Positions 34,776-44,301 of a stretch of 64,000 bases of DNA are shown one piece after another. Source of the stretch: Halobacteria archaeon HArc-gm2 (lineage in GTDB: Archaea > Halobacteriota > Halobacteria > Halobacteriales > Haloarculaceae); NCBI GenBank assembly GCA_025517465.1, contig JAOPKE010000003.1, positions 186,001 to 250,000 of the forward strand. Reading direction: 5' to 3'. Numbering within the stretch: the stretch's first letter is position 1; every line of letters starts with the position of its first letter. The translations under genes were made by a program, and so were the position numbers. Under the pieces are notes generated by a model. The model did no database searches, had not been told where the DNA came from, and saw nothing but the letters and a program-made list of their open reading frames with translations.

Positions 34776-36998
34776 CTACAGCGTCTCGAACCCGTAGACG
34801 AACCCCTCGTCGCTAGGGGCCGCGACGGTGCCGTCGACGACGGCCGGCCTGTCGTGGAGGCCGTGGTACGCGTCGTAGGACTGCCGGAGTTCACCGGTTT
34901 CCGGGTCGAACCCGTGGAGGCGCCCGCCTGCAGTCGCGGCGTACGCCGTGCCGTCCGAGATCGTCGGCATCGAGATGGGGCCCTCGTCGGCCGAGAACTC
35001 CCACAGCGGCGAGCCGTCGGCCAGCGACAGGGCCCGGTAGTGGCTCGCCGGGGACCCGACGGTTCGGGCGACCACGACGCCATCCGATCCCGCGTCAGCG
35101 ATCACTTCGAGCCCCGTGACGTTGTTCGACAGATCGCGCGTCCACACCGTCGTCCCCTCCTGGTCGACGGCCCGCACGGCGTTCCGCCAGGACGCGACGG
35201 CGTGGTCCGATCCGCCGGCGAGCGCGTACACCCGCTGGTCCACCGACCAGCGTTCGGAGCCGTCGGCGGCGTCGTACCCGTGCAGGCCGTCGTCGACCTC
35301 GGCGACCACCACGTCGCCGGCGACGGCGGGCGTCGCTCCCCCGACGTCGATAGACGGCGCACAACGGCCGGCACCGACGGCCCACTGCTCACTCCCGTCG
35401 GCGGCATCGACGGCGTAGATAGCGCCGCCACCGTCACCCCAGCCGAAGTAGAGGGTCCCGTCGTGCAGGCAGAGACCGGTCCGCGCCTCGCCGGGAGTGC
35501 TCGCCCGCCACGCGACGGAGCCGTCCGACGGATCGCGGGCGAGGAGGGAGAACGACGCGTGAAAGCAGTACTCGTCGTTCGCGACCGGCCGGCCGACGAG
35601 GTCGTCGTCGCTGATCTCCCAGCGGGTCGCGCCCGTTGCGGGTTCGAGTGCGGCCAGGGCGCCGTCGTCGCCCGACGTCGAGGCGGCGTAGACGACGCCG
35701 TCCCCCGCGACGGCCACCCGGTCCGGTTCGTCGCCGACCTCGGCCCGCCAGCGGACCCCGTCCGGGCGCTCGTCGATCCGGTAGACGTCGTCGTCGTCGA
35801 CGACGGCGTACAGCGCGTCTCCCGCCGATACGGTGCGGACCGGTTCCGAACCGACAGTGTCGATGTAGCGACGGGAGAAACGCCAGCGTTCGGAGCCGTC
35901 GGCCGGGTCGAGGGCCGCGACCTCGTCGAGGACGCCCGCTCCGTTCTCCACGACCGACTGCAGCGGCACGTAGAGGTGGTCGCCGTCGGCGACGAGTGTG
36001 GAACGCCGGTCGGCGATCGCCAGATCGACCGTCCACAGCGTCTCCCCCGTGCCCGCGTCGAGCGCGCGAACGCCCCGGGGGTAGTGCTGGACGAACAGGC
36101 GACCGTCCGCGAGGACCGGTGCCGTGTCGACGTTCTCGTCGAACGTTCGCTCCCAGACGAGAGTGCCATCGGCGGGCGAGAACGCACGGACGGCGTCGTG
36201 AGCCGTCACGTAGACGGCGTCCGCGGCGACGGGGGCCGCGTACGGCGACGCGGCGACACGCCAGCGTTCGGTGCCGGCAGCCGGGTCGAGCGAGTACAGG
36301 AACTCGCCGTCGGTGACGTAGACGGCCGACCCGTCCGGGGCGACCGCGGGAGCCTTCCGCGAATCGTTCGCCATCGATATCGACGCGACGTCGTCCGCGA
36401 AGCGCCACTGCTCGTCGCCGGTCTCGACGTCGAACGCCAGGAACGCCCCGTCCGCCATCGCCAGGAAGACGGTTCCGTCGGCGACCGTCGGCGTCGACAG
36501 TTCCGCGTCGAGGTGGTGGGACCACTGGACCGTGCCGTCGGTCGCGTCGAACGCGTATACGCAGTTCCCGAGGGCCGCGACGAGCGTCCCGTTAGCCAGC
36601 GCGAGTGCCGTTTCGTCTCTGTTGCGGTCGACCTCGCCGTCGACCGTCTCGGCCCAGCTGACGGCACCGGTGTCGCGGTCGAGCGCCGTGACCGTCGCCC
36701 CGGACTGAACCGTGAACACGCACTCGCTACCGACGACGGGGCCGCTCGCGTCCCGGTCGAGTCCGGTTCGCCACGAGTACATCGGGTCCGCCAGCCCGGC
36801 CCCGCCGGGATTGTATCCCGTGTTAGCGGGGTCGAACTGGTACGAACCCCAGCCGGAGGGATCAGTCGTCGCGGAGTCGGACTCCGTTTCGCCGGAGCCG
36901 CGGGACGCGCTCGTAAGGGCGCCGAGACCGAGCGCGCCCGAACCGACGACGCCGAGCGCCTGGAGGACCGTCCGTCGCGAGCGAGGATGCTTCGACAT
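34776..36998 (-). CDS. Tat-exported PQQ-like beta-propeller protein
   Basis: A 740-residue protein with a twin-arginine signal (RSRRTVLQALGVVGSGALGL). The rest consists of PQQ-like beta-propeller repeats, each with a pattern such as DGTVQWSHHL, GDEQWRFADD, GTERWRVAAS and GETLWTVDLA (W in A/G-x-x-W-x). Enough repeats are present for one large or two propellers. Halobacterial PQQ-like proteins of this type usually lack a proven PQQ site and may act as extracellular scaffolds. Protein folded before export fits the Tat signal. Monocistronic. Confidence 0.85.
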   Translation of the reverse strand: MSKHPRSRRTVLQALGVVGSGALGLGALTSASRGSGETESDSATTDPSGWGSYQFDPANTGYNPGGAGLADPMYSWRTGLDRDASGPVVGSECVFTVQSGATVTALDRDTGAVSWAETVDGEVDRNRDETALALANGTLVAALGNCVYAFDATDGTVQWSHHLDAELSTPTVADGTVFLAMADGAFLAFDVETGDEQWRFADDVASISMANDSRKAPAVAPDGSAVYVTDGEFLYSLDPAAGTERWRVAASPYAAPVAADAVYVTAHDAVRAFSPADGTLVWERTFDENVDTAPVLADGRLFVQHYPRGVRALDAGTGETLWTVDLAIADRRSTLVADGDHLYVPLQSVVENGAGVLDEVAALDPADGSERWRFSRRYIDTVGSEPVRTVSAGDALYAVVDDDDVYRIDERPDGVRWRAEVGDEPDRVAVAGDGVVYAASTSGDDGALAALEPATGATRWEISDDDLVGRPVANDEYCFHASFSLLARDPSDGSVAWRASTPGEARTGLCLHDGTLYFGWGDGGGAIYAVDAADGSEQWAVGAGRCAPSIDVGGATPAVAGDVVVAEVDDGLHGYDAADGSERWSVDQRVYALAGGSDHAVASWRNAVRAVDQEGTTVWTRDLSNNVTGLEVIADAGSDGVVVARTVGSPASHYRALSLADGSPLWEFSADEGPISMPTISDGTAYAATAGGRLHGFDPETGELRQSYDAYHGLHDRPAVVDGTVAAPSDEGFVYGFETL

Positions 36999-37081
36999 TG
37001 TCCGTCCGGAATCGGTCCGGAGACAATCCTATGCAGCAGATAAGGATCGTTTAGCTGGTATCTAAGCTGGCGACACCGCCC

Positions 37082-38872
37082 TCAGACCAGCGCTGACAGT
37101 TCGTCCAGGTAGTCACCGTACGTCGACACCGCGCGCTCGACGGGCTCGGGCGAGGCCATGTCGACGCCAGCGCCCCGCAGGAGTTCGAGCGGGTACTCCC
37201 TGGATCCGTTGGAGAGGAAGTCGACGTAGCGCTCGGCGGCGGGCTCGCCCTCCTCCAGGATGCCGTCGACCAGCGCGACGGCGGCGGAGATGCCGGTGGC
37301 GTACTGGTAGACGTAGAACGCGCGGTAGAAGTGCGGGATACGCATCCACTCGCGGGCGATGCGGTCGTCGACGGCGGCCGGTTCGTAGTACGTGCCCTTG
37401 AGGTCGCGGTACAGGTCGTCGAGCCGGTCCGGCGTCAGGGGTTCGCCGGCCTCGTCCATCTCGTGGGTCCGGTGTTCGAACTCCGCGAACATCGTCTGGC
37501 GATAGAGGGTCGAGCGGAACCGTTCGAGGTACTCGTTGAGGACGTGTCGTCGCAGTCGCTCGTCCTCGACCGTCTCGAGCAGGTGGTGGGTCAGCAGTGT
37601 CTCGTTGACCGTGGAGGCCACCTCGGCCACGAATATCTCGTAGCCCGAGTAGACGTAGGGCTGGTGGTCGCTGGTGTACTCCGAGTGCAGCGAGTGGCCG
37701 AGTTCGTGGGCAAGCGTGTACATCGACTCGACGTCGTCCTGGTAGTTCATGAGGATGAACGGCTGGGAGTCGTAGGTGCCCCCGGAGTACGCGCCGGACT
37801 GCTTGTTGGCGGTCTCGTAGACGTCGACCCACCGCGATTCGAGTCCGTCGGCGACGCGGTCCTGGTACGCCTCCCCCAGCGGCGCCATCGCGTCGACGAC
37901 GAATTCGCAGGCCTGCTCGTACTCGAGTTCGGGGGACTCCTCCTGGACGACCGGGACGTACAGGTCCCACATCTGCAGTTCGTCCGCCCCGATTGCGTCG
38001 CGTTTCAGCTCGGCGTGACGATGCAGTTTGTCGAGGTTGTCGTTGACCGTCTCGACGAGGTTGTCGTACACCTCGACGGGGACGTTCGGGCCGTCGAGGG
38101 CGGCCTCGCGCGCCGTGTCGTAGTCGCGCGCCTGGGCCATCTTCACGTCCGTCTTGACGCTGTTCTTGTAGGCCGCCCCGACCGCGTTGCGAACCGTCTC
38201 CCACTCGTCGTAGAACGTCTCGTACACCCGCTGTCGGAACTCCCGGTCCGGGTTCTTCTGCAGCGTCGTGAAGTTGTTCAGGGTAATTGGCTGAGGCTCA
38301 CCGTCCGGATCGTCGACAGTCGGGAACGCCATGTCCGCGTTGGCGAGCATGTTGTACACCTCGCCGGGCGCGCCCGTGACCTCGCCCAGTTCCGCGAGCA
38401 GGTTCTCGACTTCGGCCGAGCGGGTGTGTTCCTTCATCCGGAGCACGTCGTCGAAGTAGTGCTCGTACTCGGCGAGTGCGGACTCCTCGTCCATCATCGC
38501 CTCGACGTCGTCCCACGCCAGTTGCTGGAGGGCCGGTTCGAGGAAGCTCGCCGCGCTCGACGCATCCGACGAGAGTGACTGGGAGCGAGCCGTCAGGGCC
38601 TGGTATCTGTCCCGCGTCGTGTCCTCGTCCTTGCGCATCCGGGCGTAGGAGGCGACGTTGGCGACGGTCCGCATCAGCTCCTCGTAGGTCTCCAGCGTCG
38701 AGAGGAGCGTGGCGGCGTCGTCGGTCGCCCGCCCTTCGTAACTCTCCAGGTCCGCGACGAGTTCCTCGGCCGACTCGTAGGCCGCCTCCCACTCCTCGTC
38801 GTCGGCGAACAGGGACTCCAGGTCCCACTTGTGCTCCTCTGCGATCTCCGAGCGCTCGGGCACCGAACTCAT
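37082..38872 (-). CDS. pepF: Oligoendopeptidase F
   Basis: A 596-residue M3 family zinc metallopeptidase. The motif HELGHSLHSEY is present in YTLAHELGHSLHSEY, with the downstream Glu in FVAEVASTVNE. The N-terminal helical part (EEHKWDLESLFADDEEW) and C-terminal YATGISAAVALVDGIL fit PepF. It cleaves short peptides in the cytoplasm, probably recycling proteasome products. Length matches the family. Confidence 0.94.
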   Translation of the reverse strand: MSSVPERSEIAEEHKWDLESLFADDEEWEAAYESAEELVADLESYEGRATDDAATLLSTLETYEELMRTVANVASYARMRKDEDTTRDRYQALTARSQSLSSDASSAASFLEPALQQLAWDDVEAMMDEESALAEYEHYFDDVLRMKEHTRSAEVENLLAELGEVTGAPGEVYNMLANADMAFPTVDDPDGEPQPITLNNFTTLQKNPDREFRQRVYETFYDEWETVRNAVGAAYKNSVKTDVKMAQARDYDTAREAALDGPNVPVEVYDNLVETVNDNLDKLHRHAELKRDAIGADELQMWDLYVPVVQEESPELEYEQACEFVVDAMAPLGEAYQDRVADGLESRWVDVYETANKQSGAYSGGTYDSQPFILMNYQDDVESMYTLAHELGHSLHSEYTSDHQPYVYSGYEIFVAEVASTVNETLLTHHLLETVEDERLRRHVLNEYLERFRSTLYRQTMFAEFEHRTHEMDEAGEPLTPDRLDDLYRDLKGTYYEPAAVDDRIAREWMRIPHFYRAFYVYQYATGISAAVALVDGILEEGEPAAERYVDFLSNGSREYPLELLRGAGVDMASPEPVERAVSTYGDYLDELSALV

Positions 38873-38954
38873 TACCCCGGGGTTGGGTCGGTCCCCTCCT
38901 AAGCCTTTCCGGGGCGGTCGCGAGACGGCGTCGCTGGCTGGGCGACCGCCAGAA

Positions 38955-38981
38955 GATATATATTAGCTTCGGCTAATATTA
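38955..38981 (+). promoter_or_regulatory. arsR promoter with perfect palindromic operator
   Basis: ATATTAGC (38960-38967) and GCTAATAT (38972-38979) form an 8-bp perfect inverted repeat around TTCG. It overlaps the TATA-like GATATATATTA, about 30 bases before the arsR ATG. An ArsR dimer bound here would block TBP, so autorepression is likely. Confidence 0.7.
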
Positions 38982-38993
38982 GTAGTTGCTAAG

Positions 38994-39368
38994 ATGAGCG
39001 AACCACAGCCGGACGGCGATTCGGTGACCGCACGAGACGGGCAGGCGTCGGGCTGTTGCACCGTCGGCCACTCACTGACGGACGACGAGATAGCGGCCGA
39101 CGTCCAGACGCTCGCCGCCGTCGGGAACGACACGCGCTACGAGGCGCTGCGGCTCATCGCCGACGCCGACGATGACGTCTGCGTCTGTGAACTGGAACCC
39201 CGTCTCGGCGTGAGCCAGGGCGCGGTTAGTCAGGCGCTCTCGCGACTGTTCGGCGCCGGCCTGGTCGAACGGCGAAAGGAGGGGCGATGGCGGTACTACA
39301 CCGCGACGCCGCGCGCGGACCGACTGCTCGACGTTCTGGACGACACGAGGTCACTCGACGATGACTGA
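38994..39368 (+). CDS. arsR: ArsR family metalloregulator
   Basis: A 124-residue winged-helix repressor. The helix-turn-helix spans about residues 64-100 (CELEPRLGVSQGAVSQALSR, LVERRKEGRWRYY). The CVC motif in DDVCVCELEPRL is the usual As(III)-binding pair, and an extra Cys pair lies near the N terminus (GCCTVGH). It controls the downstream arsM, whose start overlaps its stop by 8 bases, and probably itself through the upstream palindrome. Confidence 0.92.
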   Translation: MSEPQPDGDSVTARDGQASGCCTVGHSLTDDEIAADVQTLAAVGNDTRYEALRLIADADDDVCVCELEPRLGVSQGAVSQALSRLFGAGLVERRKEGRWRYYTATPRADRLLDVLDDTRSLDDD

Positions 39369-40182
39369 CACCACCACTGACACCGACGAACCGGCACTCG
39401 ACGAACGGGAACAGCGCGCAGCCGTCCGCGAGCGGTACGCCGACATCGCGATGGACTCGTCGTCGTCCGCCTCGTGCTGTGAGGACGGCGACGACTGCGG
39501 CAGTGACTCCGAGCAACTCGGTTACTCGGCCGAGGAGCTCGACGCCGTCGAACCGGGCGCAGACCTGGGACTGGGCTGTGTCAACCCCACCGCCATCGCC
39601 GGTCTGGGCGAGGGCGAACGCGTCCTCGACCTCGGGTCCGGCGCCGGGTTCGACTGCTTCCTCGCCGCCCAGGAGGTCGGCCCCGAGGGCAGCGTCGTCG
39701 GCGTCGACATGACGCCTGCGATGATCGAGAAGGCCCGCGACAACGTCGAGGCGAACGACGCGACGAACGTCGAGTTCCGCCTCGGCGAGATCGAACACCT
39801 CCCCGTCGCCGACGCGTCCGTCGACGTGATACTCTCGAACTGCGTCGTCAACCTCTCGCCGGCCAAGCCGCAGGTGTTCCGCGAGGCGTTCCGCGTCCTC
39901 CGCCCCGGCGGCCGCCTCGCAATCTCGGACGTCGTCCTCACCGCTGCGCTGCCGGCGGACGTCCGCGGAGACCCTTCGTCGGTCGCTAGCTGCATCGCCG
40001 GCGCGTCGCCCGTCCCAGACCTCGAATCGATGCTGGCCGACGCCGGGTTCGAGAGCGTCGCCATCGAGCCGAAAGACGACAGCGACGAGTTCATTTCCGA
40101 GTGGGACGCCAAGCGCGACCTGAGCGACTACGTCGTGGCAGCGACTATCGAAGCCGAGAAGCCGCGGTCCGACCAGGCCTGA
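39361..40182 (+). CDS. arsM: Arsenite S-adenosylmethionine methyltransferase
   Basis: A 273-residue SAM methyltransferase. Motif I is VLDLGSGAGFDCFLAA, followed by VVGVDMTPAMIEKA and the ArsM-type ILSNCVVNLSPAK with the conserved arsenic-binding Cys. An N-terminal cluster SASCCEDGDDC provides more Cys. It methylates As(III), giving volatile or less retained species. It overlaps arsR by 8 bases, so regulator and enzyme are translationally coupled. No ars efflux gene is present nearby. Confidence 0.93.
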   Translation: MTDTTTDTDEPALDEREQRAAVRERYADIAMDSSSSASCCEDGDDCGSDSEQLGYSAEELDAVEPGADLGLGCVNPTAIAGLGEGERVLDLGSGAGFDCFLAAQEVGPEGSVVGVDMTPAMIEKARDNVEANDATNVEFRLGEIEHLPVADASVDVILSNCVVNLSPAKPQVFREAFRVLRPGGRLAISDVVLTAALPADVRGDPSSVASCIAGASPVPDLESMLADAGFESVAIEPKDDSDEFISEWDAKRDLSDYVVAATIEAEKPRSDQA

Positions 40183-40248
40183 CTGGCGGACTCAGTCTCT
40201 CGACCGCCGCTCGAAAGCATCCCGATGGCCGGCAGTCGAACCGGTCCG

Positions 40249-41043
40249 TCACTCCAGTCCGTCCAGAATCGATCCGGCCACGCGCGCGTTCGTCGCGTGC
40301 TCGACGCGGCGTTCCGAGAACACCGACCGCGCGCTCGCTGCAGCCTCCGCGTCGACGGCAAACTCGACGTCGTAGACCACGTCCCACAGCACGAGCGGTG
40401 GGGCTGGTGCGGTCGGAACGCCGGCCGGCCCGGACAGCGACTCGTCCGAGAGGACTCGCCGTACCCGCTCCAGCGTCGCCTCGCCGCCGATCACCTCGTG
40501 AATCAGGCCGACCGCTCGCCTGACCATGTGTCGCGCGAATCCGCCGGCGCGCAGGCGAAGGACCAGAAAGTCGCCGTCGCGCTCGACGCTCGTCTCCAGC
40601 GTCCGGACGGTCCCCCGCTCGTCGGGCGTCAGGTTGTGGAAGTCGTGCTCGCCGGCGAGCGCGGCCACCGCATCGCTGACCAGTACGTCCTCGGCGTCGG
40701 GCGCGTACAGGTGATACAGGTACTCGCGCGCGAGTGCGTCGTGGGTCGCGTGGAAGGAATCGGAGACGGTCGCGCTCGCCCAGACGCGCACGTCGGCGGG
40801 GAGTTCGCTGTTGAACGCCGCAGGCGTGAGCCACTCGGGGGCGTCGAAGGCGACGGTCTGAGCGAGCGCCGAGACGCCGGCGTCGGTCCGACCCGCCGCC
40901 GCGTAGGCCGGCGGTTCGTCGCCGTCGACGGCACCGAGGCGACCGAGCGCGTCGAACAGCACGTCCTCGACGGTGGGGACGTCCGGCTGGCGCTGGAAGC
41001 CGTAGTAGGGCCGGCCGTCGTAGGCGACGCGATAGGCGCGCAT
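40249..41043 (-). CDS. truA: tRNA pseudouridine(38-40) synthase
   Basis: A 264-residue enzyme that isomerises U38-U40 in the tRNA anticodon arm. The catalytic Asp is in the AAAGRTDAGVSALAQTVAFD motif. The N-terminal AYRVAYDGRPYYGFQRQPDV and FARHMVRRAVGLIHEV segments are typical. ATG at 41043 is chosen because the frame upstream lies antisense to the GNAT gene. Divergent from the GNAT gene. Confidence 0.95.
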   Translation of the reverse strand: MRAYRVAYDGRPYYGFQRQPDVPTVEDVLFDALGRLGAVDGDEPPAYAAAGRTDAGVSALAQTVAFDAPEWLTPAAFNSELPADVRVWASATVSDSFHATHDALAREYLYHLYAPDAEDVLVSDAVAALAGEHDFHNLTPDERGTVRTLETSVERDGDFLVLRLRAGGFARHMVRRAVGLIHEVIGGEATLERVRRVLSDESLSGPAGVPTAPAPPLVLWDVVYDVEFAVDAEAAASARSVFSERRVEHATNARVAGSILDGLE

Positions 41044-41176
41044 GCTCTCTCGTCGCCGGGGGAGACACTTAGCGCGCACGGCTCCGGGCGAGCCCGTCGG
41101 ACCACCGCCGACCGGATTCCCAATTTCTCGGAACGGCGTCTGGGGTTTAGATGGCTGGAGGACGTAGGGACATCCA

Positions 41177-41719
41177 ATGGCAGCCTCCCCACCGACGGCC
41201 GACGAGTCCTTCCCGCGTCCACCGCTGTCGTTCGTCGACGGCGACGACCGCCGGATCGCTCTCGAGGCGACCGACGGCGACGACGCGTACCAGGACCTCG
41301 TGGCCATGTACGACGACTTCGCCGACGAGGACCTCTCGCAGGGAGTCCCGCCCCGCGACGAGCAGCGCCGGCACGGGTGGGTCGAGGAACTGCTGGCCAA
41401 CGGCGTGAACGTGCTCGCCCGGCACGAGGACAGCGTCGTCGGTCACGCCGTCCTCGTTCCGTTCGACGACAGGTCGGAACTGGCCATCTTCGTCCACCAG
41501 GACTACCAGCACGCCGGCATCGGGTCGAAGCTCATCCGCGCGCTCCTCGGCGAGGGGGAAGCCGCCGACATCGACCGCGTCTGGCTCTGCGTCGAGCGCT
41601 CGAACGACGTCGCCATCAACCTCTACCGCTCCGTCGGGTTCGAGAAGACGGTCGACCGGATGGAACTGGAGATGGAACTGGAGTTCGGGGACGAGTCGGA
41701 GACGGAGGATACCGCGTAA
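41177..41719 (+). CDS. GNAT family N-acetyltransferase
   Basis: A 180-residue acetyltransferase. The core spans about residues 75-165: AVLVPFDDRSELAIFVHQDY, then the acetyl-CoA loop QHAGIGSKLIRALLGEGE and NDVAINLYRSVGFEKT. The substrate is unknown. The acidic C-terminal tail is typical of halophiles. Its stop directly abuts the convergent stop of the next gene. Confidence 0.88.
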   Translation: MAASPPTADESFPRPPLSFVDGDDRRIALEATDGDDAYQDLVAMYDDFADEDLSQGVPPRDEQRRHGWVEELLANGVNVLARHEDSVVGHAVLVPFDDRSELAIFVHQDYQHAGIGSKLIRALLGEGEAADIDRVWLCVERSNDVAINLYRSVGFEKTVDRMELEMELEFGDESETEDTA

Positions 41720-42145
41720 TCACTCGACGTCCAGGGACCGCTCCTCTTCGCCGGTTCCCGCATCGTCTTGCTCTGCGAGTAGCCGCTCCAGCTGGTGCTC
41801 GAATTCCGCTTCGTCGATGTCGCCGGACACGTACGCCGCCCGGAGTTCCTCGACTGGATCCGTCGGCTCGGGGTCCACCTGCTCGTCGGCCGTGAGATTC
41901 CGCCCTTTCGAGAACTCACGTCCCGTCCGTCGCCAGATACTGGCCTCCTCACTGTCAGCCACGATAGCCAGCGAATCGCCCAGAACTGCGACCAGCGGCA
42001 CGACGAGAAAATACCCGACGAAGAAGACACCACCCATGAGTCGAGGAACGCCCGCGACGAAACCGGCGAGTACTCCCAGCGCGAACGTCGCGACGATCAG
42101 CCACCCGAGCAGGCGGCTGCGCTCCATCGGAAACAGACGGCCCAT
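41720..42145 (-). CDS. Membrane protein with C-terminal SHOCT domain
   Basis: A 141-residue protein with two N-terminal membrane helices (LGWLIVATFALGVLAGFVAG; GVFFVGYFLVVPLVAVLGDS), a linker, and a short C-terminal helical hairpin PVEELRAAYVSGDIDEAEFE, the SHOCT pattern (short C-terminal oligomerisation domain). Function unknown. MERSRL six codons in is an alternative start. Confidence 0.8.
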   Translation of the reverse strand: MGRLFPMERSRLLGWLIVATFALGVLAGFVAGVPRLMGGVFFVGYFLVVPLVAVLGDSLAIVADSEEASIWRRTGREFSKGRNLTADEQVDPEPTDPVEELRAAYVSGDIDEAEFEHQLERLLAEQDDAGTGEEERSLDVE

Positions 42146-42184
42146 CGTTCACAGAGGAACGGCCGCGAAACAAAAATCTACTCG

Positions 42185-43495
42185 TCAGGCGAAGTCGTCG
42201 TACGTCGGCCGGTCGCGGTCGCCGGGGAACTCGTCGACCGGCGCCGTCGTCTGGTCGCCGCTCTCCATGTCCTTGACAGTCACTTCGTCATTCTCCAGGT
42301 CCTGCTCGCCGACGATGACGACCGTCTCGGCGTTGATGGAGTCGGCGTAGCCCATCTGGGCGCCGAAGCTCCGGTCGGAGACGTCCGTCTCGACGACGTG
42401 GCCCGCCTCGCGCAGGTCGCGAGCGATGCGGGCGGCGACCGAACGCGTGTCGCCGACCTGCAGGAGGTAGTAGTCCGTCGACAGCTCCTCCTCGGGCCAG
42501 ACGCCGGCGCGCTGGAGGAGCAAGGGGAGCGTCGAGTTCATGACGCCCGGGGCGAACCCGACCGCAGGCGTCTGCTGGCCGCCGAAACCCTCGATGAGGT
42601 CGTCGTAGCGCCCGCCGCCGAACACCGACCGGGAAACCTCGCCCGTCGAGTCGAAGCACTCGAAGACGACCCCGGTGTAGTAGTCCAGCCCGCGGGCCGT
42701 CGTCAGCGACACCGTGCAGTACTCGCGGACGCCGAAGTCCTCGGCGGCCGAGAGCACGGCCTCCAGGTTCTCGACCGCGGCCGCGACGTCGGCGGAGCCG
42801 GTCATCTCCGCCAGCGTCCCGAGTTCGTCGGCGTCGGTGTGGAGCATCTCGTCGAAGTTGTCCGCCTGGCCGTAGTTCAGGCCCGCGTCGGTGAGCAGGT
42901 CCATGTACTCCTCCTCGTCTATCTTGGCGCGCTTGTCGACGGCCCGGATCGCGTCCTGGACGTCTACGTCCGCCTCGAACGATTCGAGGAGACCAGAGAG
43001 GATGTCCCTGTGTGAAACCCGGAAGTCGAAGTCGTCGCTCGTCAGCCCCAGACCGGTGAGCACGTCCACGGCGACGGCCATAACCTCGGCGTCGGCCGAG
43101 GGGTCGCTAGATCCGAAGATGTCGATGTTGGTCTGGTAGAACTCCCGGAATCGACCCTGCTGGGGCTCCTCGTAGCGCCAGAAGGGGCGCGTCGAGACCC
43201 ACTTGATCGGCTTGGGGAGTTCCTGTTGCTTGGCGACGACCATGCGCGCGACGGTCGGGGTGAGTTCGGGGGTCAGCGCCACGTCGCGACCACCCTTGTC
43301 CTCGAAGCTGTACAGTTCCTCGACGATCTCCTCGCCAGACTTGTCGACGTACATCGCCGTCGGTTCCATCGCCGGCGTGGCTATCTCCCGAAACCCGTAG
43401 TTCCGGGCCGTCTCCTCGACGGTGTCGATGACCTCCCGGTGGGCGGCCATCTCCTCGGGATAGAAGTCGCGAAACCCCTTGATCCGGTCGTACAT
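42185..43495 (-). CDS. hisS: Histidyl-tRNA synthetase
   Basis: A 436-residue class II aminoacyl-tRNA synthetase. Motif 2 is RPFWRYEEPQQGRFREFYQ, the histidine-binding signature is ARGLDYYTGVVFE, and motif 3 is GGGRYDDLIEGFGG with AVGFAPGV. The C-terminal anticodon-binding domain (DYYLLQVGDTRSVA onward) is present. Length is usual for archaeal HisRS. Confidence 0.96.
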   Translation of the reverse strand: MYDRIKGFRDFYPEEMAAHREVIDTVEETARNYGFREIATPAMEPTAMYVDKSGEEIVEELYSFEDKGGRDVALTPELTPTVARMVVAKQQELPKPIKWVSTRPFWRYEEPQQGRFREFYQTNIDIFGSSDPSADAEVMAVAVDVLTGLGLTSDDFDFRVSHRDILSGLLESFEADVDVQDAIRAVDKRAKIDEEEYMDLLTDAGLNYGQADNFDEMLHTDADELGTLAEMTGSADVAAAVENLEAVLSAAEDFGVREYCTVSLTTARGLDYYTGVVFECFDSTGEVSRSVFGGGRYDDLIEGFGGQQTPAVGFAPGVMNSTLPLLLQRAGVWPEEELSTDYYLLQVGDTRSVAARIARDLREAGHVVETDVSDRSFGAQMGYADSINAETVVIVGEQDLENDEVTVKDMESGDQTTAPVDEFPGDRDRPTYDDFA

Positions 43496-43564
43496 GTCAC
43501 GCGCTTCGCCGAGCGCACAATTGAAACTGTCCTTCTGTGCGTCGGCGACGTGCGCCCACGCCCC

Positions 43565-44299
43565 CTATTCGCTCTCGTCCGCCGTGGAAGGCTCGCGCTG
43601 GACGACGAGCACTGGCCCGAGAAACTGCTCGGCGACCTGGTCGGCCGGCATCCCGAACACGAACGTCGTCAGGGACGGGTCGGTCTCGCCCATCACGACG
43701 GCGTCGTACTCGTCTGCTGCGCCGACGATAGCCTCGAGAGGACCGCTGTCGCGCTCGATACGCGTCTCGACTCCCGGTCTGTCCAGCCCGAGGTCGCGCA
43801 TCCGGTCGACGACGCCGTCGAGGAGCGTCTGGACGTCCTCGTCGGTCTCGTCTTCGTCGGCGACGTGGTACAGCGTCACCGAGACGTCCGTGTCGGCGAA
43901 GAGCCCGACGACCACGCGGGCCAGTCGGTCGACGCCGACCGCGCCGCGGACTGCGACGAGGACGTCCGACGGAGGTCGCGTCGCGTTGGGGACGAGGACG
44001 GCCAGCGCGTCGTACTCGCTGATCATCCGGTCGATCGTCTGCTGCCCGTCGTGGGTGAACACGAGCCGCCGCTCGACGCTGGCGCCCGCGTCCTCGAATA
44101 TCGCCTCGTACTCGTCGAGGCGCTTCCTCGCGCGCTCCTCGAACTGCATCCGGGCCTGTCCCGTCGCGGTCTGGTCCGGCACGACGTGATAGCCCAGCAG
44201 GACGACGTGGGCGTTCGCGAGGAGTTGGGGCACTCCCTCCGGAATCGGTTCCCCTTCGAGCACGCGAACCGGGACGAGTATCGACGGTCTCTCTGTCAT
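43565..44299 (-). CDS. Universal stress protein (UspA family)
   Basis: A 244-residue protein with a UspA-like fold in tandem: N-terminal SILVPVRVLEGEPIPEGVPQ and C-terminal EYDAVVMGETDPSLTTFVFG, ending GPVLVVQRE. The C-terminal G-x(9)-G-P-V-type nucleotide region is only partly kept. It begins 2 bases after the stop of the APC permease gene, so it is a co-translated cytoplasmic partner. Haloarchaeal permeases are often fused to Usp domains; here the two are separate proteins. Confidence 0.88.
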   Translation of the reverse strand: MTERPSILVPVRVLEGEPIPEGVPQLLANAHVVLLGYHVVPDQTATGQARMQFEERARKRLDEYEAIFEDAGASVERRLVFTHDGQQTIDRMISEYDALAVLVPNATRPPSDVLVAVRGAVGVDRLARVVVGLFADTDVSVTLYHVADEDETDEDVQTLLDGVVDRMRDLGLDRPGVETRIERDSGPLEAIVGAADEYDAVVMGETDPSLTTFVFGMPADQVAEQFLGPVLVVQREPSTADESE

Positions 44300-44301
44300 G
44301 A

